A stretch of DNA of 64,000 nucleotides from positions 2,339,501 to 2,403,500 of the forward strand of contig NZ_CP108393.1 in assembly GCF_035961655.1 (NCBI RefSeq), written 5' to 3'. The notes under the pieces were generated by a model. The model made no database searches. It saw only the letters and a list, made by a program, of their open reading frames with translations, and was not told where the DNA came from. The stretch is from Streptomyces sp. NBC_01317. Its GTDB lineage: Bacteria > Actinomycetota > Actinomycetes > Streptomycetales > Streptomycetaceae. Shown here one piece after another: positions 54,944 through 63,742 of the stretch. The translations under genes were made by a program, and so were the position numbers. How positions within the stretch are numbered: position 1 is the stretch's first letter; every line of letters begins with the position of its first letter.

Positions 54944-55320
54944 CAGGCCACCCCCCGCGCGTGCTCGACCACGGCCGCGCCCCGCCGGGGCAGGACCACC
55001 CCGATCAGGTCGATGCGGACCCCGCCCGGCGGCGGACCGCCGCACCGCTCCAGCCAGCAGGCCGCCAGCCGTCTCAGCCGGTCCGCCTTGACCGGGGTGA
55101 CGGCGGCCATGGGATGTTCGAAGGAATCCGCCCTGCGGGTCTTCACCTCGCAGACGACCAGCACCTCACCGCCCCCGGCGTCCTCGTCCCGGGCCACGAT
55201 GTCGATCTCGCCCGTCCTGCCGCACCGCCAGTTCCTCGCCAGCACGGTCATCCCGGCCGCGGCCAGCCGCCGCACCGCCAGGTCCTCGCCGTAGCGTCCC
55301 AACGCCCCCGTCGCGTTCAT
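54943..55320 (-). CDS. YraN-family (UPF0102) nuclease-like protein
   Basis: 125 aa with the restriction-endonuclease-like core [11 protein letters not shown]...VVCEVKTRR. Conserved partner of dprA/comM genes; biochemical role unproven. ATG 55320 with GGAGG 9 bp upstream. Confidence 0.9.
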   Translation of the reverse strand: MNATGALGRYGEDLAVRRLAAAGMTVLARNWRCGRTGEIDIVARDEDAGGGEVLVVCEVKTRRADSFEHPMAAVTPVKADRLRRLAACWLERCGGPPPGGVRIDLIGVVLPRRGAAVVEHARGVA

Positions 55321-55484
55321 ATCGGCACCACCTCCGGCACCGACTCTCCCGCGCCCGCCGAAAACAAGTGGATCTTGGTGGACAACCAGGGCGTTGTGGA
55401 AAACTCGCTCACTCGTGCGAGTGAAGCCACCCCGGGAAACCCCGTGCCGCCGGACACCGGCACGCCCCGGGGGCACACGAAAAC

Positions 55485-55508
55485 GCCCCGGGGCGGCAAC
55501 CCCGGGGC
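55485..55508 (-). terminator. Intrinsic terminator after DUF2469
   Basis: Perfect 9-bp GCCCCGGGG/CCCCGGGGC stem with 6-nt loop followed on the minus strand by GTTTTCG; a further copy of the arm lies just beyond. Ends the sipZ-NUDIX-DUF2469 unit. Confidence 0.8.
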
Positions 55509-55533
55509 ATCTCCGTCCGCGCTGTCATGCTCT

Positions 55534-55842
55534 TCAGCCTCCGGGCAGTTCGAGATCGCTCTTGTTGAGCTCCTCGATGTTCACGTCCTTGAACGTGAGC
55601 ACCCGTACCTGCTTGACGAAACGGGCGGGCCTGTACATGTCCCAGACCCACGCGTCCGCCATCGTCACCTCGAAAAAGACCTCGCCCTGTACGGAATGCA
55701 CCTGCATTTCGTAGTCATTGGTGAGATAGAAGCGACGCTCGGTCTCGATCACATATTTGAACAGACCGACGACATCGCGGTACTCCCGGTAGAGCTTCAG
55801 CTCCATCTCGGTCTCGTACTTCTCGAGGTCCTCGGCGCTCAT
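55534..55842 (-). CDS. DUF2469 family protein
   Basis: 102 aa, highly conserved across actinobacteria (MSAEDLEKYETEMELKLYRE, DYEMQVHSVQGEVFFEV). No function known; acidic at its N-terminus, with no membrane or metal motifs. ATG 55842 with AAGGGGA upstream. Cotranscribed with the NUDIX gene. Confidence 0.92.
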   Translation of the reverse strand: MSAEDLEKYETEMELKLYREYRDVVGLFKYVIETERRFYLTNDYEMQVHSVQGEVFFEVTMADAWVWDMYRPARFVKQVRVLTFKDVNIEELNKSDLELPGG

Positions 55843-55898
55843 GGCAATGTTCCCCTTCAGCCGTACGTCCCCCTATTGTGCTCCGGTCCCCCGCGCCC

Positions 55899-56429
55899 CT
55901 AGACGATTTCGGGGGCGAGGACCACCGGTTCATCCGGGGGACCCTCGTCGAGCAGCGTACGCAGCAGCTCGGCGAGCCTGGTCGGATACACCGTCTCACG
56001 TGCCGCCAGAAGTTCGGCGGAGGTCCACCACCTCAGCCCCGCGACACTGCGGCGCTCCAGCTCGGTCAGCCCGCCGGGGGCCGTCTCGGTCTGTGTCGTA
56101 CGCGCCAGGAAGTACCACTCGTCCTGGTCCCAGCGCCGCCCGTCGAACGGGAACGAGCACCGCCGGTGCCACAGCACAGGCCCCAGCTCGACCTGTGTGA
56201 TCCCTGTCTCCTCCACGAGCTCCCGCAGCGCGGCCTCCGCGCGGCTCTCGTCGCCCTCCAGGCCCCCGCCGGGCGTGAACCACCACGTGTCGCCCGGGTC
56301 GTCCGGTTCGTAGCCGTGGAGCAGCAGGATGCGGTCCTCCGGGTCGAGCAGCACCACCCGGGCGACCTTCCGCAGCACGCCCCCGCCGAACCCGCCGGAC
56401 CCGCCGGACCCGTCCTCAGCCTCCGGCAC
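55899..56429 (-). CDS. NUDIX hydrolase
   Basis: 176 aa with a complete Nudix box (Gly-x5-Glu-x7-Arg-Glu-x2-Glu-Glu, residues 54-76). Hydrolyses nucleoside-diphosphate-linked compounds; the substrate is not predictable. GTG 56429, overlapping the sipZ end by 14 bp, is chosen because an AGGGG precedes it; longer in-frame versions run through the sipZ low-complexity tail. Confidence 0.88.
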   Translation of the reverse strand: MPEAEDGSGGSGGFGGGVLRKVARVVLLDPEDRILLLHGYEPDDPGDTWWFTPGGGLEGDESRAEAALRELVEETGITQVELGPVLWHRRCSFPFDGRRWDQDEWYFLARTTQTETAPGGLTELERRSVAGLRWWTSAELLAARETVYPTRLAELLRTLLDEGPPDEPVVLAPEIV

Positions 56430-57270
56430 GCGCCGACACCCCTTCCCCTGACGGCCCTGACGCCCCTGACTGCCCCGACCGGCCCGACCGCCCGGCCCCA
56501 CCGGCCCCCGGCCCCCGGCCCTTCGCCCGCCGTTTGGCCCGGCGCTGCGCGAGCGGCCCGTACGCCGCCCCCGCCATGATCAGCACCGCCCCGAGCACCA
56601 CCGCCCCGGCAAGCGGCCTGACCGGCCCGGCGGCGGACACCCCGCCCGGCAGCGCCGCGAACCCCGCCGGGCGCCCCAGGAAGCCCGGCGACGGCCAGAT
56701 GACGGCGTCGACCCGCGCGTCCACCGCGGAGCGCGGGACCGAGCCCTGCCCCGGGTCCTCCAGATGGACCCGGGAGTCCAGCGAGAAGGTCCGCTGGTCG
56801 CCCAGCAGGAACAGCTGTCCGGCCGGTACGGTCGCGTCGAAATCGGTGCCGGAAGCCCGCCCGCCGGGCAGCTCGCCCACGTACGGCTCCGCGATCGCCT
56901 CGCCGTTGACGGTCAGCCGGCCCCCGGTGTCGCAGCAGGCGACCTTGTCGCCGCCGATCCCGACGACCCGCTTCACCATCGGCATGTCGCCCCACTGCTT
57001 GTCGGTGAAGACCACCACGTCCCCGCGCCGTACCGCGTCACCCGGTATCCGCTGGGCGAGCACCCGGTCCCCCGCCTTCACGGTCGGGGACATCGAATCG
57101 GTCGGGACGGTGTACGGGCGGTACTCCACGGCTCCCCAGACGAACCCGCCGAGGAAGAGCACACAGCCGACGGCCACGACCAGCCCCGACAGCACGCTGC
57201 CGAGGCGGCCGTGGCCGCCGTTCCCAGGTCCCGTACGTCCCGTTCCGCCCGTACGTCCCGTTCCGCTCAC
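56416..57270 (-). CDS. sipZ: Type I signal peptidase SipZ
   Basis: 284 aa. N-terminal membrane helix (25-47), catalytic Ser59 (VPTDSMSP), Lys100 (MVKRVVGIGGD), LGDQR/DSR box and a second C-terminal helix (about 220-240), then a Gly/Ser-rich basic tail. Cleaves Sec and Tat signal peptides. GTG 57270. In S. lividans sipZ was reported to head its own operon with unrelated genes, which fits the NUDIX and DUF2469 genes here. Confidence 0.9.
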   Translation of the reverse strand: MSGTGRTGGTGRTGPGNGGHGRLGSVLSGLVVAVGCVLFLGGFVWGAVEYRPYTVPTDSMSPTVKAGDRVLAQRIPGDAVRRGDVVVFTDKQWGDMPMVKRVVGIGGDKVACCDTGGRLTVNGEAIAEPYVGELPGGRASGTDFDATVPAGQLFLLGDQRTFSLDSRVHLEDPGQGSVPRSAVDARVDAVIWPSPGFLGRPAGFAALPGGVSAAGPVRPLAGAVVLGAVLIMAGAAYGPLAQRRAKRRAKGRGPGAGGAGRSGRSGQSGASGPSGEGVSARAGG

Positions 57271-57315
57271 CCGAGCACCCCACCGTTCCGGAAATCGACG
57301 ATCCGGGACGGCACC

Positions 57316-58335
57316 CTACCCGGCGGTACCGCCACCGGGTCCGGTGCTGTGCGGACCCGATTCCTTCACCGGCCGGGACGTGAGCCTCTTCCTGCGCCAC
57401 AGCACCAGCGGCACCGCACCGGCGAGGCCGGCCGCGCCGGGAGCCGCGAGCGACCCCACGACGGCGGCCGCCTGGCCAGGACCGGCCTGGTCGAAGGTGT
57501 CGGGCACCGGAAGCGTCGCCAGCCTGTCGAGCGGCCACGCGACCACGATGGCCCGGCCGACCACATCCTTGACCGGGACAAATCCCCGGTCGGCGTTGTC
57601 CATGTGGTAGCGCGAGTCCTGCGAGTTCTGCCGGTGGTCGCCCATCACCCAGAGCCGGTCCTTGGGCACCTTGAACGGTCCGAAGGGCTGGTCGTCGCAC
57701 GGGGTGTTGCCGGCGAAGATGAATCCCTTCTCGTCCAGCGCGTGCCCGTTGACCTCGACCGGGCCGCCCTTCTTGCACTCCACCGTGTCGCCGCCGACCG
57801 CGATGACCCGCTTGATCAGGTCCTTCTCCTCGGCGGACGGCATCAGCCCGATGAAGCTCAGGAACTTCTGCGCGATGTTCGGGTCGGGGACGTCCGTCTC
57901 GGGCAGCCAGCCGCCCGGGTCGTGGAAGACGACCACCTCGCCGCGCTCGGGCTCCGAGCCGAACCACGGGGTCAGCTTGTCCACCAGCACCCGGTCACCC
58001 CGCTGGAGGGTGTTCTGCATCGAGTCCGAGGGGATCGAGAACGCCTGGACCAGGAAAGTCTTGATCACCAACGCCAGGACCAGCGCGATGACGATGAGGA
58101 GGGGAAGCTCCTTCCAGAAGGAACGCTGCTTCCTCTGCCCTTCGCCGTCACCGGTACCGGCACCGTCGTTGTCACCGACGCCATCACCGCTCAAGGGACC
58201 GCCGTCACCGCCCAAGGGACCGTTACCGGGTTCCGTCGTGCTGTCCGTCACGACCGCGGGCGACTCGGCGAGCTGCTCGTGTCCCTCCTCGGGATCATCG
58301 TGACCGGAACGTGCGCCGACCGCCACATCCCCCAC
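57316..58335 (-). CDS. sipY: Type I signal peptidase SipY
   Basis: 339 aa with a long acidic Gly/Asp-rich cytoplasmic N-terminus (1-75), membrane helix (80-97), Ser105 in IPSDSMQ and Lys175 (LIKRVIAVGGD), GDHRQNSQDSR box and a C-terminal membrane anchor. GTG 58335 is preferred over GTG 58341 because GAGGAG runs into the latter. Follows sipX by 9 bp. Confidence 0.9.
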   Translation of the reverse strand: MGDVAVGARSGHDDPEEGHEQLAESPAVVTDSTTEPGNGPLGGDGGPLSGDGVGDNDGAGTGDGEGQRKQRSFWKELPLLIVIALVLALVIKTFLVQAFSIPSDSMQNTLQRGDRVLVDKLTPWFGSEPERGEVVVFHDPGGWLPETDVPDPNIAQKFLSFIGLMPSAEEKDLIKRVIAVGGDTVECKKGGPVEVNGHALDEKGFIFAGNTPCDDQPFGPFKVPKDRLWVMGDHRQNSQDSRYHMDNADRGFVPVKDVVGRAIVVAWPLDRLATLPVPDTFDQAGPGQAAAVVGSLAAPGAAGLAGAVPLVLWRRKRLTSRPVKESGPHSTGPGGGTAG

Positions 58336-58344
58336 ATCCACTCC

Positions 58345-59319
58345 TCACTCCGTGCGATTCACTCCGTGCGGTCGCCTGCCCCGGAGAAGGGGCAGGCCCA
58401 CCACTCCCATAACGAGCGGGAGTTCCGCAGGGCTCGGGAGCCGGACCAATCCATGTCGATCCCGCGGGAACACACTATTAGACGCGCCTGTGGCCGCCGT
58501 CGGCGCGGGACGCACGTCCGGGACCTTGCCGAACGGCTCCGAGTCCCCCAGCCGGCTCCAGTGGCCGATCGGCCAGGCGATGACCACGGCCCGCCCCACC
58601 ACCTCGTCCTCCGAGACCGTGCCCTGGTCCTTCTCGTCGAGATGGAAGCGGGAATCCGCCGAGTTCTCCCGGTGGTCACCCATGACGAAGATACGCCCCG
58701 CGGGCACCTTCACCTCGAAAGTGATCGTCGAGGGAGCGTTCCCCGGGTGGAGATACGGCTCTTCCAGCGGCACACCGTTGACGGTAATTTTGCCCGATGC
58801 GTCACAGCACTTGACGGTGTCACCCCCGACACCGACGACCCGCTTGATCAGATCCTGGTCGTCGGCGGACGGCAGCAGCCCGATGAAGGTCAGCCCTTCC
58901 TTGATCTGCTTGATGACGACCGGGGAGGTGTCCGGTACGGGCTTCTCGTCCTCCAGCCAGTTCCCGGGGTCCTTGAAGACGACGACGTCGCCGCGTTCCG
59001 GCTTCGAGCCGAACCACGGGGTCAGTTTGTCCACCAGCACCCGGTCGCTGATCCTGATCGTCTGCTCCATCGAGCCCGACGGGATCACGAAGGCCTGTAC
59101 GAGGAAGGTCTTGAGGACCAGCGCGATCAGCAGCGCCACGGTGATCAGCACCGGGATCTCGGTCATGGCCGACCGCCGCCTGCGGTTCTTGACCCGCCGC
59201 GCGAGTCTGCGCCGGTCGGCCCGGCCCGGCAGCGCCCGGCCCATGGTGGGCCGGCTGCCGGTCGGCAGGCGGGTGTCGTGCCCGTGGCTGGCGGCGCGCC
59301 CGCGCTTACCCATGAGCAT
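58345..59319 (-). CDS. sipX: Type I signal peptidase SipX
   Basis: 324 aa. Arg-rich cytoplasmic N-terminus (1-50), helix (55-75), Ser83 (IPSGSMEQ) and Lys159 (LIKRVVGVGGD), MGDHRENSADSR, and a C-terminal hydrophobic segment. ATG 59319 with GGAGG 7 bp upstream; overlaps the sipW stop by 14 bp. Confidence 0.9.
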   Translation of the reverse strand: MLMGKRGRAASHGHDTRLPTGSRPTMGRALPGRADRRRLARRVKNRRRRSAMTEIPVLITVALLIALVLKTFLVQAFVIPSGSMEQTIRISDRVLVDKLTPWFGSKPERGDVVVFKDPGNWLEDEKPVPDTSPVVIKQIKEGLTFIGLLPSADDQDLIKRVVGVGGDTVKCCDASGKITVNGVPLEEPYLHPGNAPSTITFEVKVPAGRIFVMGDHRENSADSRFHLDEKDQGTVSEDEVVGRAVVIAWPIGHWSRLGDSEPFGKVPDVRPAPTAATGASNSVFPRDRHGLVRLPSPAELPLVMGVVGLPLLRGRRPHGVNRTE

Positions 59320-60082
59320 CGTCCCGCCTCCTCTGACCGTTGGCCGGACCCCCCACGTCCTCGAACGCGTCGGTGGGTCTCAGCGCCGACCAGCGGCCGG
59401 GCGGCCAGCCGATCCACCTCACCCGTCCCACGACCCGGTCCACCGGCACCACACCCCCGCCCGGCTCGCCGAGATGGTCCCGGGAGTCGCGGGAGTTGTC
59501 GCGGTGATCACCCATGACCCACAGCGTGCCCTCCGGGACGACGATGTCGAAGGGAACGCGGGACGGGGCGTCACCGGCGTACACGTACGGTTCGTCCACC
59601 GCCCGTCCGTTCACCTCGACCCTGCCCCCTTCGTCGCAGCAGACCACTCGGTCGCCTCCCACCCCGATCACCCGCTTCACGAAGTCGGTCCCGGCGGGCT
59701 CGGCGAGTCCCACGGCCGCCGCGGCGCCGCGCAGCAGCCCGGTGACGGGATTCTCCCGGGGCTTCTCCTGTACGAAGGAGCCCGTGCCGTCGAAGACGAC
59801 GACGTCGCCGCGGCGCGGCACGGACCCGAAACGGTACGCCAGCTTGTCGACCAGCACCCGGTCCCCGACCCGGAGAGTGGGCTCCATGGAGCCGCTCGGG
59901 ATCAGGAAGGGCTGCATCACGAAGTGGCTGACCAGCAGGACCACGGCGACACACACCCCCGCGAGCACCCCGGCCCTGCGCCAGAACCGGCCGGAAAAAC
60001 GCGCGGAGCGCGACTTCTCCTCCGCCCCGGTGAGGGGCTGGGAGGAGGAGTCGCGCTCCGTGTGCTGTGCTTCGGTGTCCAT
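59306..60082 (-). CDS. sipW: Type I signal peptidase SipW
   Basis: 258 aa, the only one of the four without a C-terminal anchor. Helix (37-55), Ser65 (IPSGSMEP), Lys136 (DFVKRVIGVGGD), MGDHRDNSRDSR. First of the sipW-X-Y set, 57 bp after rplS. ATG 60082; stop TAA, unusual here. Confidence 0.9.
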   Translation of the reverse strand: MDTEAQHTERDSSSQPLTGAEEKSRSARFSGRFWRRAGVLAGVCVAVVLLVSHFVMQPFLIPSGSMEPTLRVGDRVLVDKLAYRFGSVPRRGDVVVFDGTGSFVQEKPRENPVTGLLRGAAAAVGLAEPAGTDFVKRVIGVGGDRVVCCDEGGRVEVNGRAVDEPYVYAGDAPSRVPFDIVVPEGTLWVMGDHRDNSRDSRDHLGEPGGGVVPVDRVVGRVRWIGWPPGRWSALRPTDAFEDVGGPANGQRRRDDAHG

Positions 60083-60139
60083 CGGGGCAGGAGCTTATCC
60101 GGCCGCCCGCCGGCCCCGGTCGCGACGGTGAGCCGGGGC

Positions 60140-60490
60140 TCAGTTGTCGCGCTTCTCCTTGATCTTCGCCTTCTTGCCGCGCAGCTCGCGCAGGTAGTAG
60201 AGCTTGGCGCGACGGACGTCACCGCGGCTCACGAGCTCGATCTTCTCGAAGATCGGGCTGTGGACGGGGAAGGTCCGCTCGACGCCGACGGAGAAGGAGA
60301 CCTTGCGGACCGTGAAGGACTCACGGACGCCGGAGCCCTGACGCCGGATGACGACACCCTTGAACTGCTGGATGCGGGAGCGGTTTCCTTCGATGACACG
60401 CACGTGGACGTTCACGGTGTCACCGGCGCGGAACTTGGGGAGGTCGCTGCGGAGCGACGACGCGTCTACGGCGTCGAGCAAGCTGGTCAT
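60140..60490 (-). CDS. rplS: 50S ribosomal protein L19
   Basis: 116 aa, full length, with [31 protein letters not shown] and [27 protein letters not shown] 60490. It is separated from trmD by 129 bp containing a small CCCCTG-TGG-CAGGGG hairpin. Confidence 0.97.
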   Translation of the reverse strand: MTSLLDAVDASSLRSDLPKFRAGDTVNVHVRVIEGNRSRIQQFKGVVIRRQGSGVRESFTVRKVSFSVGVERTFPVHSPIFEKIELVSRGDVRRAKLYYLRELRGKKAKIKEKRDN

Positions 60491-60619
60491 GGGATCTGCT
60501 TCCTCACTGATGCCACAGGTCATCAGCGGATGTCGGGATGAGAGTCTGGGGTGCCGTTCTCGTCGGGCGGGCGTCGTTCCCCCTGTGGCAGGGGCGCACA
60601 CCGGACGTAGGGCAGCGGC

Positions 60620-61441
60620 CTATTCTTCCATGGCGGGGGGCCTGCGCCAAAATCGGCCACCGGGCTCGGGGGACCAGCCGAGGATGGAGAGGATCTCCCG
60701 GTCCTTCTTGTCGAAGGCCGAGGGGTCGCAACGCTCGATCAGGTCGGGGCGGTTGAGGGCGGTACGTTCGAACGCCTCGTCGCGCCGCCAGCGCGCGATC
60801 TTCCCGTGGTGGCCGCTGAGCAGCACGTCCGGGATGCCGCGCCCGCGCCACTCGGGGGGCTTGGTGTAGACGGGCCCCTCCAGCAGGTCGGCCATCGCGC
60901 CGGGCGCGAAGGAGTCGTCACGGTGCGACTCGGCGTTGCCGAGCACGCCGGGCAGCAGCCGGGCCACGGCCTCGGTGACGACCAGGACGGCCGCCTCGCC
61001 GCCGGCCAGGACGTAGTCGCCGATGGACACCTCATGGACGGGCATCCGGGTCCGGTACTCGTCCACGACCCGGCGGTCGATGCCCTCGTACCGGGCCGGT
61101 GTGAAGATCAGCCAGGGGCGCTCGGAGAGCGCGACGGCGGTCTCCTGGGTGAAGGGCCGGCCGCTCGGGGTGGGCACGACCAGCACCGGGTCGTGGGCGC
61201 CCGACTCGTACCCGCTCGCCAGCACGTCGTCCAGGGCGTCGCCCCACGGCTCGGTCTTCATGACCATGCCGGGTCCGCCGCCGTACGGGGTGTCGTCGAC
61301 CGTGTTGTGCCGGTCGTACGTCCACTCCCGCAGGTCGTGCACGTGCACGCCGAGGCGGCCCCGCGCGCGGGCCTTGCCGACCAGCGAGACGTTCAGGGGG
61401 TCCAGGTACTCGGGGAAGATCGTGACGACGTCGAGCCGCAT
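60620..61441 (-). CDS. trmD: tRNA (guanine37-N1)-methyltransferase
   Basis: 273-aa SPOUT methyltransferase with the trefoil-knot motifs (FTPARYEGIDRRV, EVSIGDYVLAGGEAA, GVLGNAES). Methylates G37 of tRNAs to prevent frameshifting. ATG 61441 shares a base with the rimM stop. Confidence 0.97.
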   Translation of the reverse strand: MRLDVVTIFPEYLDPLNVSLVGKARARGRLGVHVHDLREWTYDRHNTVDDTPYGGGPGMVMKTEPWGDALDDVLASGYESGAHDPVLVVPTPSGRPFTQETAVALSERPWLIFTPARYEGIDRRVVDEYRTRMPVHEVSIGDYVLAGGEAAVLVVTEAVARLLPGVLGNAESHRDDSFAPGAMADLLEGPVYTKPPEWRGRGIPDVLLSGHHGKIARWRRDEAFERTALNRPDLIERCDPSAFDKKDREILSILGWSPEPGGRFWRRPPAMEE

Positions 61442-62043
61442 CAGGCGTCGCCCTTGTCGGCCTTGTCGCCGCTGTCGGCCTTCTCCGGCTGGTCCGTCTC
61501 CGGCTGGTCCGACGTCTCGGGCTCCGTCTCCGGGAGCTCGTCGATGAGACCCGGCGGCGGGTCGATGACGGCCCGCTGCTCCTCCAGGTCGATCTCGGTG
61601 ACGATCTCCTCCACGAAGGGGATCATCACCTCGCTGCCGTCGGGCCGTTCCACGATGAACAGGTCCTGCGACGGCAGGTGAGTGATCTCGGTGATCCGCC
61701 CGATCTCCGTGCCGTCGGCGAGGACGACGTCGAGGTCCATCAGCTGATGGTCGTAGAACTCCTCCGGGTCCTCGGGGAGTTCCTCGGGGTCGACCTCGGC
61801 GATCAGCAGGATGTTACGGAGCGCCTCGGCGCCACCGCGGTCGCTCACGCCCTCGAAGCGGAGCAGCAGCCTGCCGCTGTGCACCCGGCCCGTCGCGATC
61901 GTCAGCGGGCCGGCCGACGCCGGTTCCGTGCCCAGTACGGCGCCGGGCCCGAGCCTCAGCTCGGGCTCGTCCGTACGCACCTCGACGGTGACCTCACCCT
62001 TGATCCCATGGGCGCGACCGATCCGCGCAACCACCAACTGCAC
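61441..62043 (-). CDS. rimM: 16S rRNA processing protein RimM
   Basis: 200 aa. N-terminal RimM barrel ([20 protein letters not shown]), PRC-barrel ([10 protein letters not shown]...[11 protein letters not shown]), then a ~30-residue acidic tail. Assists 30S head assembly. GTG 62043 with AAGGGG about 9 bp upstream. Confidence 0.95.
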   Translation of the reverse strand: MQLVVARIGRAHGIKGEVTVEVRTDEPELRLGPGAVLGTEPASAGPLTIATGRVHSGRLLLRFEGVSDRGGAEALRNILLIAEVDPEELPEDPEEFYDHQLMDLDVVLADGTEIGRITEITHLPSQDLFIVERPDGSEVMIPFVEEIVTEIDLEEQRAVIDPPPGLIDELPETEPETSDQPETDQPEKADSGDKADKGDA

Positions 62044-62130
62044 TGCATACGCCCCTTTTACGGTCACACATGGAACAAACGGCAACGAGCCGGGGCGGAC
62101 CATACGGCCCGGCCCCGGCCCGTGCCGGTG

Positions 62131-62158
62131 TTGAACGCTGTCAGTTGAACGCTGTCAG
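62131..62158. repeat. Perfect 14-bp tandem duplication
   Basis: TTGAACGCTGTCAG occurs twice head to tail and includes the stop codon of the KH gene. Looks like a recent small duplication. Confidence 0.8.
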
Positions 62159-62394
62159 CGGACCTGGTCCACGTCGACGAGGTCGACGCGGATGCCACGG
62201 CCGCCGATGGCACCCACGACGGTGCGCAGCGCGCGAGCGGTACGACCGTTGCGGCCGATCACCTTGCCGAGGTCGTCGGGGTGGACCCTGACCTCCAGCA
62301 CGCGGCCACGGCGCAGGTTGCGCGAGGCGACCTGCACTTCGTCCGGGTTGTCGACGATGCCCTTCACGAGGTGCTCGAGAGCCTCCTCGAGCAT
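62155..62394 (-). CDS. KH-domain RNA-binding protein (KhpA-like)
   Basis: 79 aa, single KH domain with the GxxG loop in VIGRNGRTARAL. Small actinobacterial/firmicute RNA-binding protein in the rpsP-trmD operon. ATG 62394, 2 bp after the rpsP stop. Confidence 0.93.
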   Translation of the reverse strand: MLEEALEHLVKGIVDNPDEVQVASRNLRRGRVLEVRVHPDDLGKVIGRNGRTARALRTVVGAIGGRGIRVDLVDVDQVR

Positions 62395-62396
62395 GC

Positions 62397-62843
62397 TCAG
62401 GCCTCGGTGGACTCGGCGGGCGCCGAGGACTCGGTCCCGGCTTCGTCCGCCTTCTTGTCGGCCTTCTTCGCCTTCGGGGTGATGGCCTCACCCTTGGGCT
62501 CGTCGCCGCCGTCCTTGGTGAGCGCCTCGAAGAGGGCCCGCTTGTCGGCCTTCGGCTCGGGGAGCAGCAGGGGCGCGGGGGCCGGAAGGCCCTTGTGCGC
62601 CTGCCAGTCACCGGTGAGCTTGAGGATCGCGAGAACCGGCTCGGTCGGCTGGGCGCCGACAGACAGCCAGTACCGCGCGCGGTCCGAGTCGACCTCGATG
62701 CGCGAGGGGTTCTGGACCGGGTGGTAGATGCCGATCTCCTCGATCGCCCGGCCGTCACGGCGGACGCGGGAGTCGGCGACGATGATGCGGTAGTGAGGCG
62801 AACGGATCTTGCCCAGACGCTTCAGCTTGATCTTGACTGCCAC
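62397..62843 (-). CDS. rpsP: 30S ribosomal protein S16
   Basis: 148 aa: S16 core (1-85: [19 protein letters not shown]) with a Lys/Glu/Ala-rich C-terminal extension (about 95-148). GTG 62843 with GGAGA 9 bp upstream. First gene of the rpsP-khpA-rimM-trmD unit. Confidence 0.96.
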   Translation of the reverse strand: MAVKIKLKRLGKIRSPHYRIIVADSRVRRDGRAIEEIGIYHPVQNPSRIEVDSDRARYWLSVGAQPTEPVLAILKLTGDWQAHKGLPAPAPLLLPEPKADKRALFEALTKDGGDEPKGEAITPKAKKADKKADEAGTESSAPAESTEA

Positions 62844-63035
62844 TGGAGTGGTGTCTCCTGGTCTTGACGTGGTTGGGCGAGGCGGGACGCCGCGTGGGGT
62901 TGCGGTACCCGATCCGCCCGATGGACGCGTCAGCCGGAGGAGAGAGGGGTCCTGTGCGACTGTCGAGTACAGCTGGCTATTGTGCCACACACCTGCGGTG
63001 CGGCATGACGCGGCGGCGGTCGGGCGCCGGGCCCC

Positions 63036-63059
63036 GCCCACCGGCGCGCGTCGGTGGGC
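63036..63059 (-). terminator. Hairpin after the SprT-like gene
   Basis: GCCCACCG/CGGTGGGC perfect 8-bp stem, 8-nt loop, directly after the stop at 63068 on the minus strand. Confidence 0.55.
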
Positions 63060-63067
63060 ACCGGTGC

Positions 63068-63742
63068 TCAGCTCGCAGCGGCGACCACTTCCGGGATACG
63101 GAACGGCTTGCCGCAGCCGCCGCAGACGATGGGCGCCTGGGCCAGGACGGACGGGACCACGCGCACGTTGCGCCCGCAGTCGCAGACCGCCTTGACGCGC
63201 ACGCCCCCGCCGGACGACCCGTGCCGGGCCGCGGGACCGCGGAAGCTCCGCTTGGTGTCGGCGGCCGTCGCGACCGTGTGCGCCTTGAGGGCCCGTTGCA
63301 ACCGCTCCATCGTGGGGCGGTACCGGCGCTTCGCCTCGGGGCTGAGCGAGACCAGCGAGAAGCCGCTGCTGGGATGCGGCTCCTCGGGGTGGTCCAGGCC
63401 CATCTCCTCGGCGATCGCCAGGAATCGGCGGTTGTGATAGCGGCCCGCTCGCGAGGTGTCCCGGACACCTCTCGCCGCGGCGATGCCGTGGACCGCTTCG
63501 TGAAGCAGTCGTTCGAATGAGAGCTCCGCGCCGCAGGCGGACGAGGACTCTCCGATCAGGGACTCTGGCGCGGCAAGATCCGGCAGCTCGGGGTGGGACC
63601 GCTGAATATCGGCCCACGCCTGTGCCAGCTCTGCGGCGAGAACAGGTGGTGTCGTGCTCACGTCGTGAATAACGAGCTGGGGCGCTCCGGGGTTCCATTC
63701 CGGGGCATCCCAAATAATTTGCACGTACCCGTCAGTTGCCAT
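63068..63742 (-). CDS. SprT-like zinc metallopeptidase-domain protein
   Basis: 224 aa. HExxH-type motif in [11 protein letters not shown] (about 80-90), the [14 protein letters not shown] helix usual in SprT-like domains, and a C-terminal four-Cys zinc ribbon (CDCG...CGGCG). SprT/Spartan domains act on DNA or DNA-protein complexes, and small forms of this sort are frequent on actinobacterial mobile elements. Its first codons include CAA, ATT, ATT and GAT, unlike the surrounding genes, which suggests transfer. ATG 63742 with AGGA 7 bp upstream. Confidence 0.75.
   Translation of the reverse strand: MATDGYVQIIWDAPEWNPGAPQLVIHDVSTTPPVLAAELAQAWADIQRSHPELPDLAAPESLIGESSSACGAELSFERLLHEAVHGIAAARGVRDTSRAGRYHNRRFLAIAEEMGLDHPEEPHPSSGFSLVSLSPEAKRRYRPTMERLQRALKAHTVATAADTKRSFRGPAARHGSSGGGVRVKAVCDCGRNVRVVPSVLAQAPIVCGGCGKPFRIPEVVAAAS

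Noticed and set aside
60491..60619. L19 autoregulatory leader
   Set aside because: Only a 6-bp hairpin is visible between rplS and trmD; not enough to call a leader.
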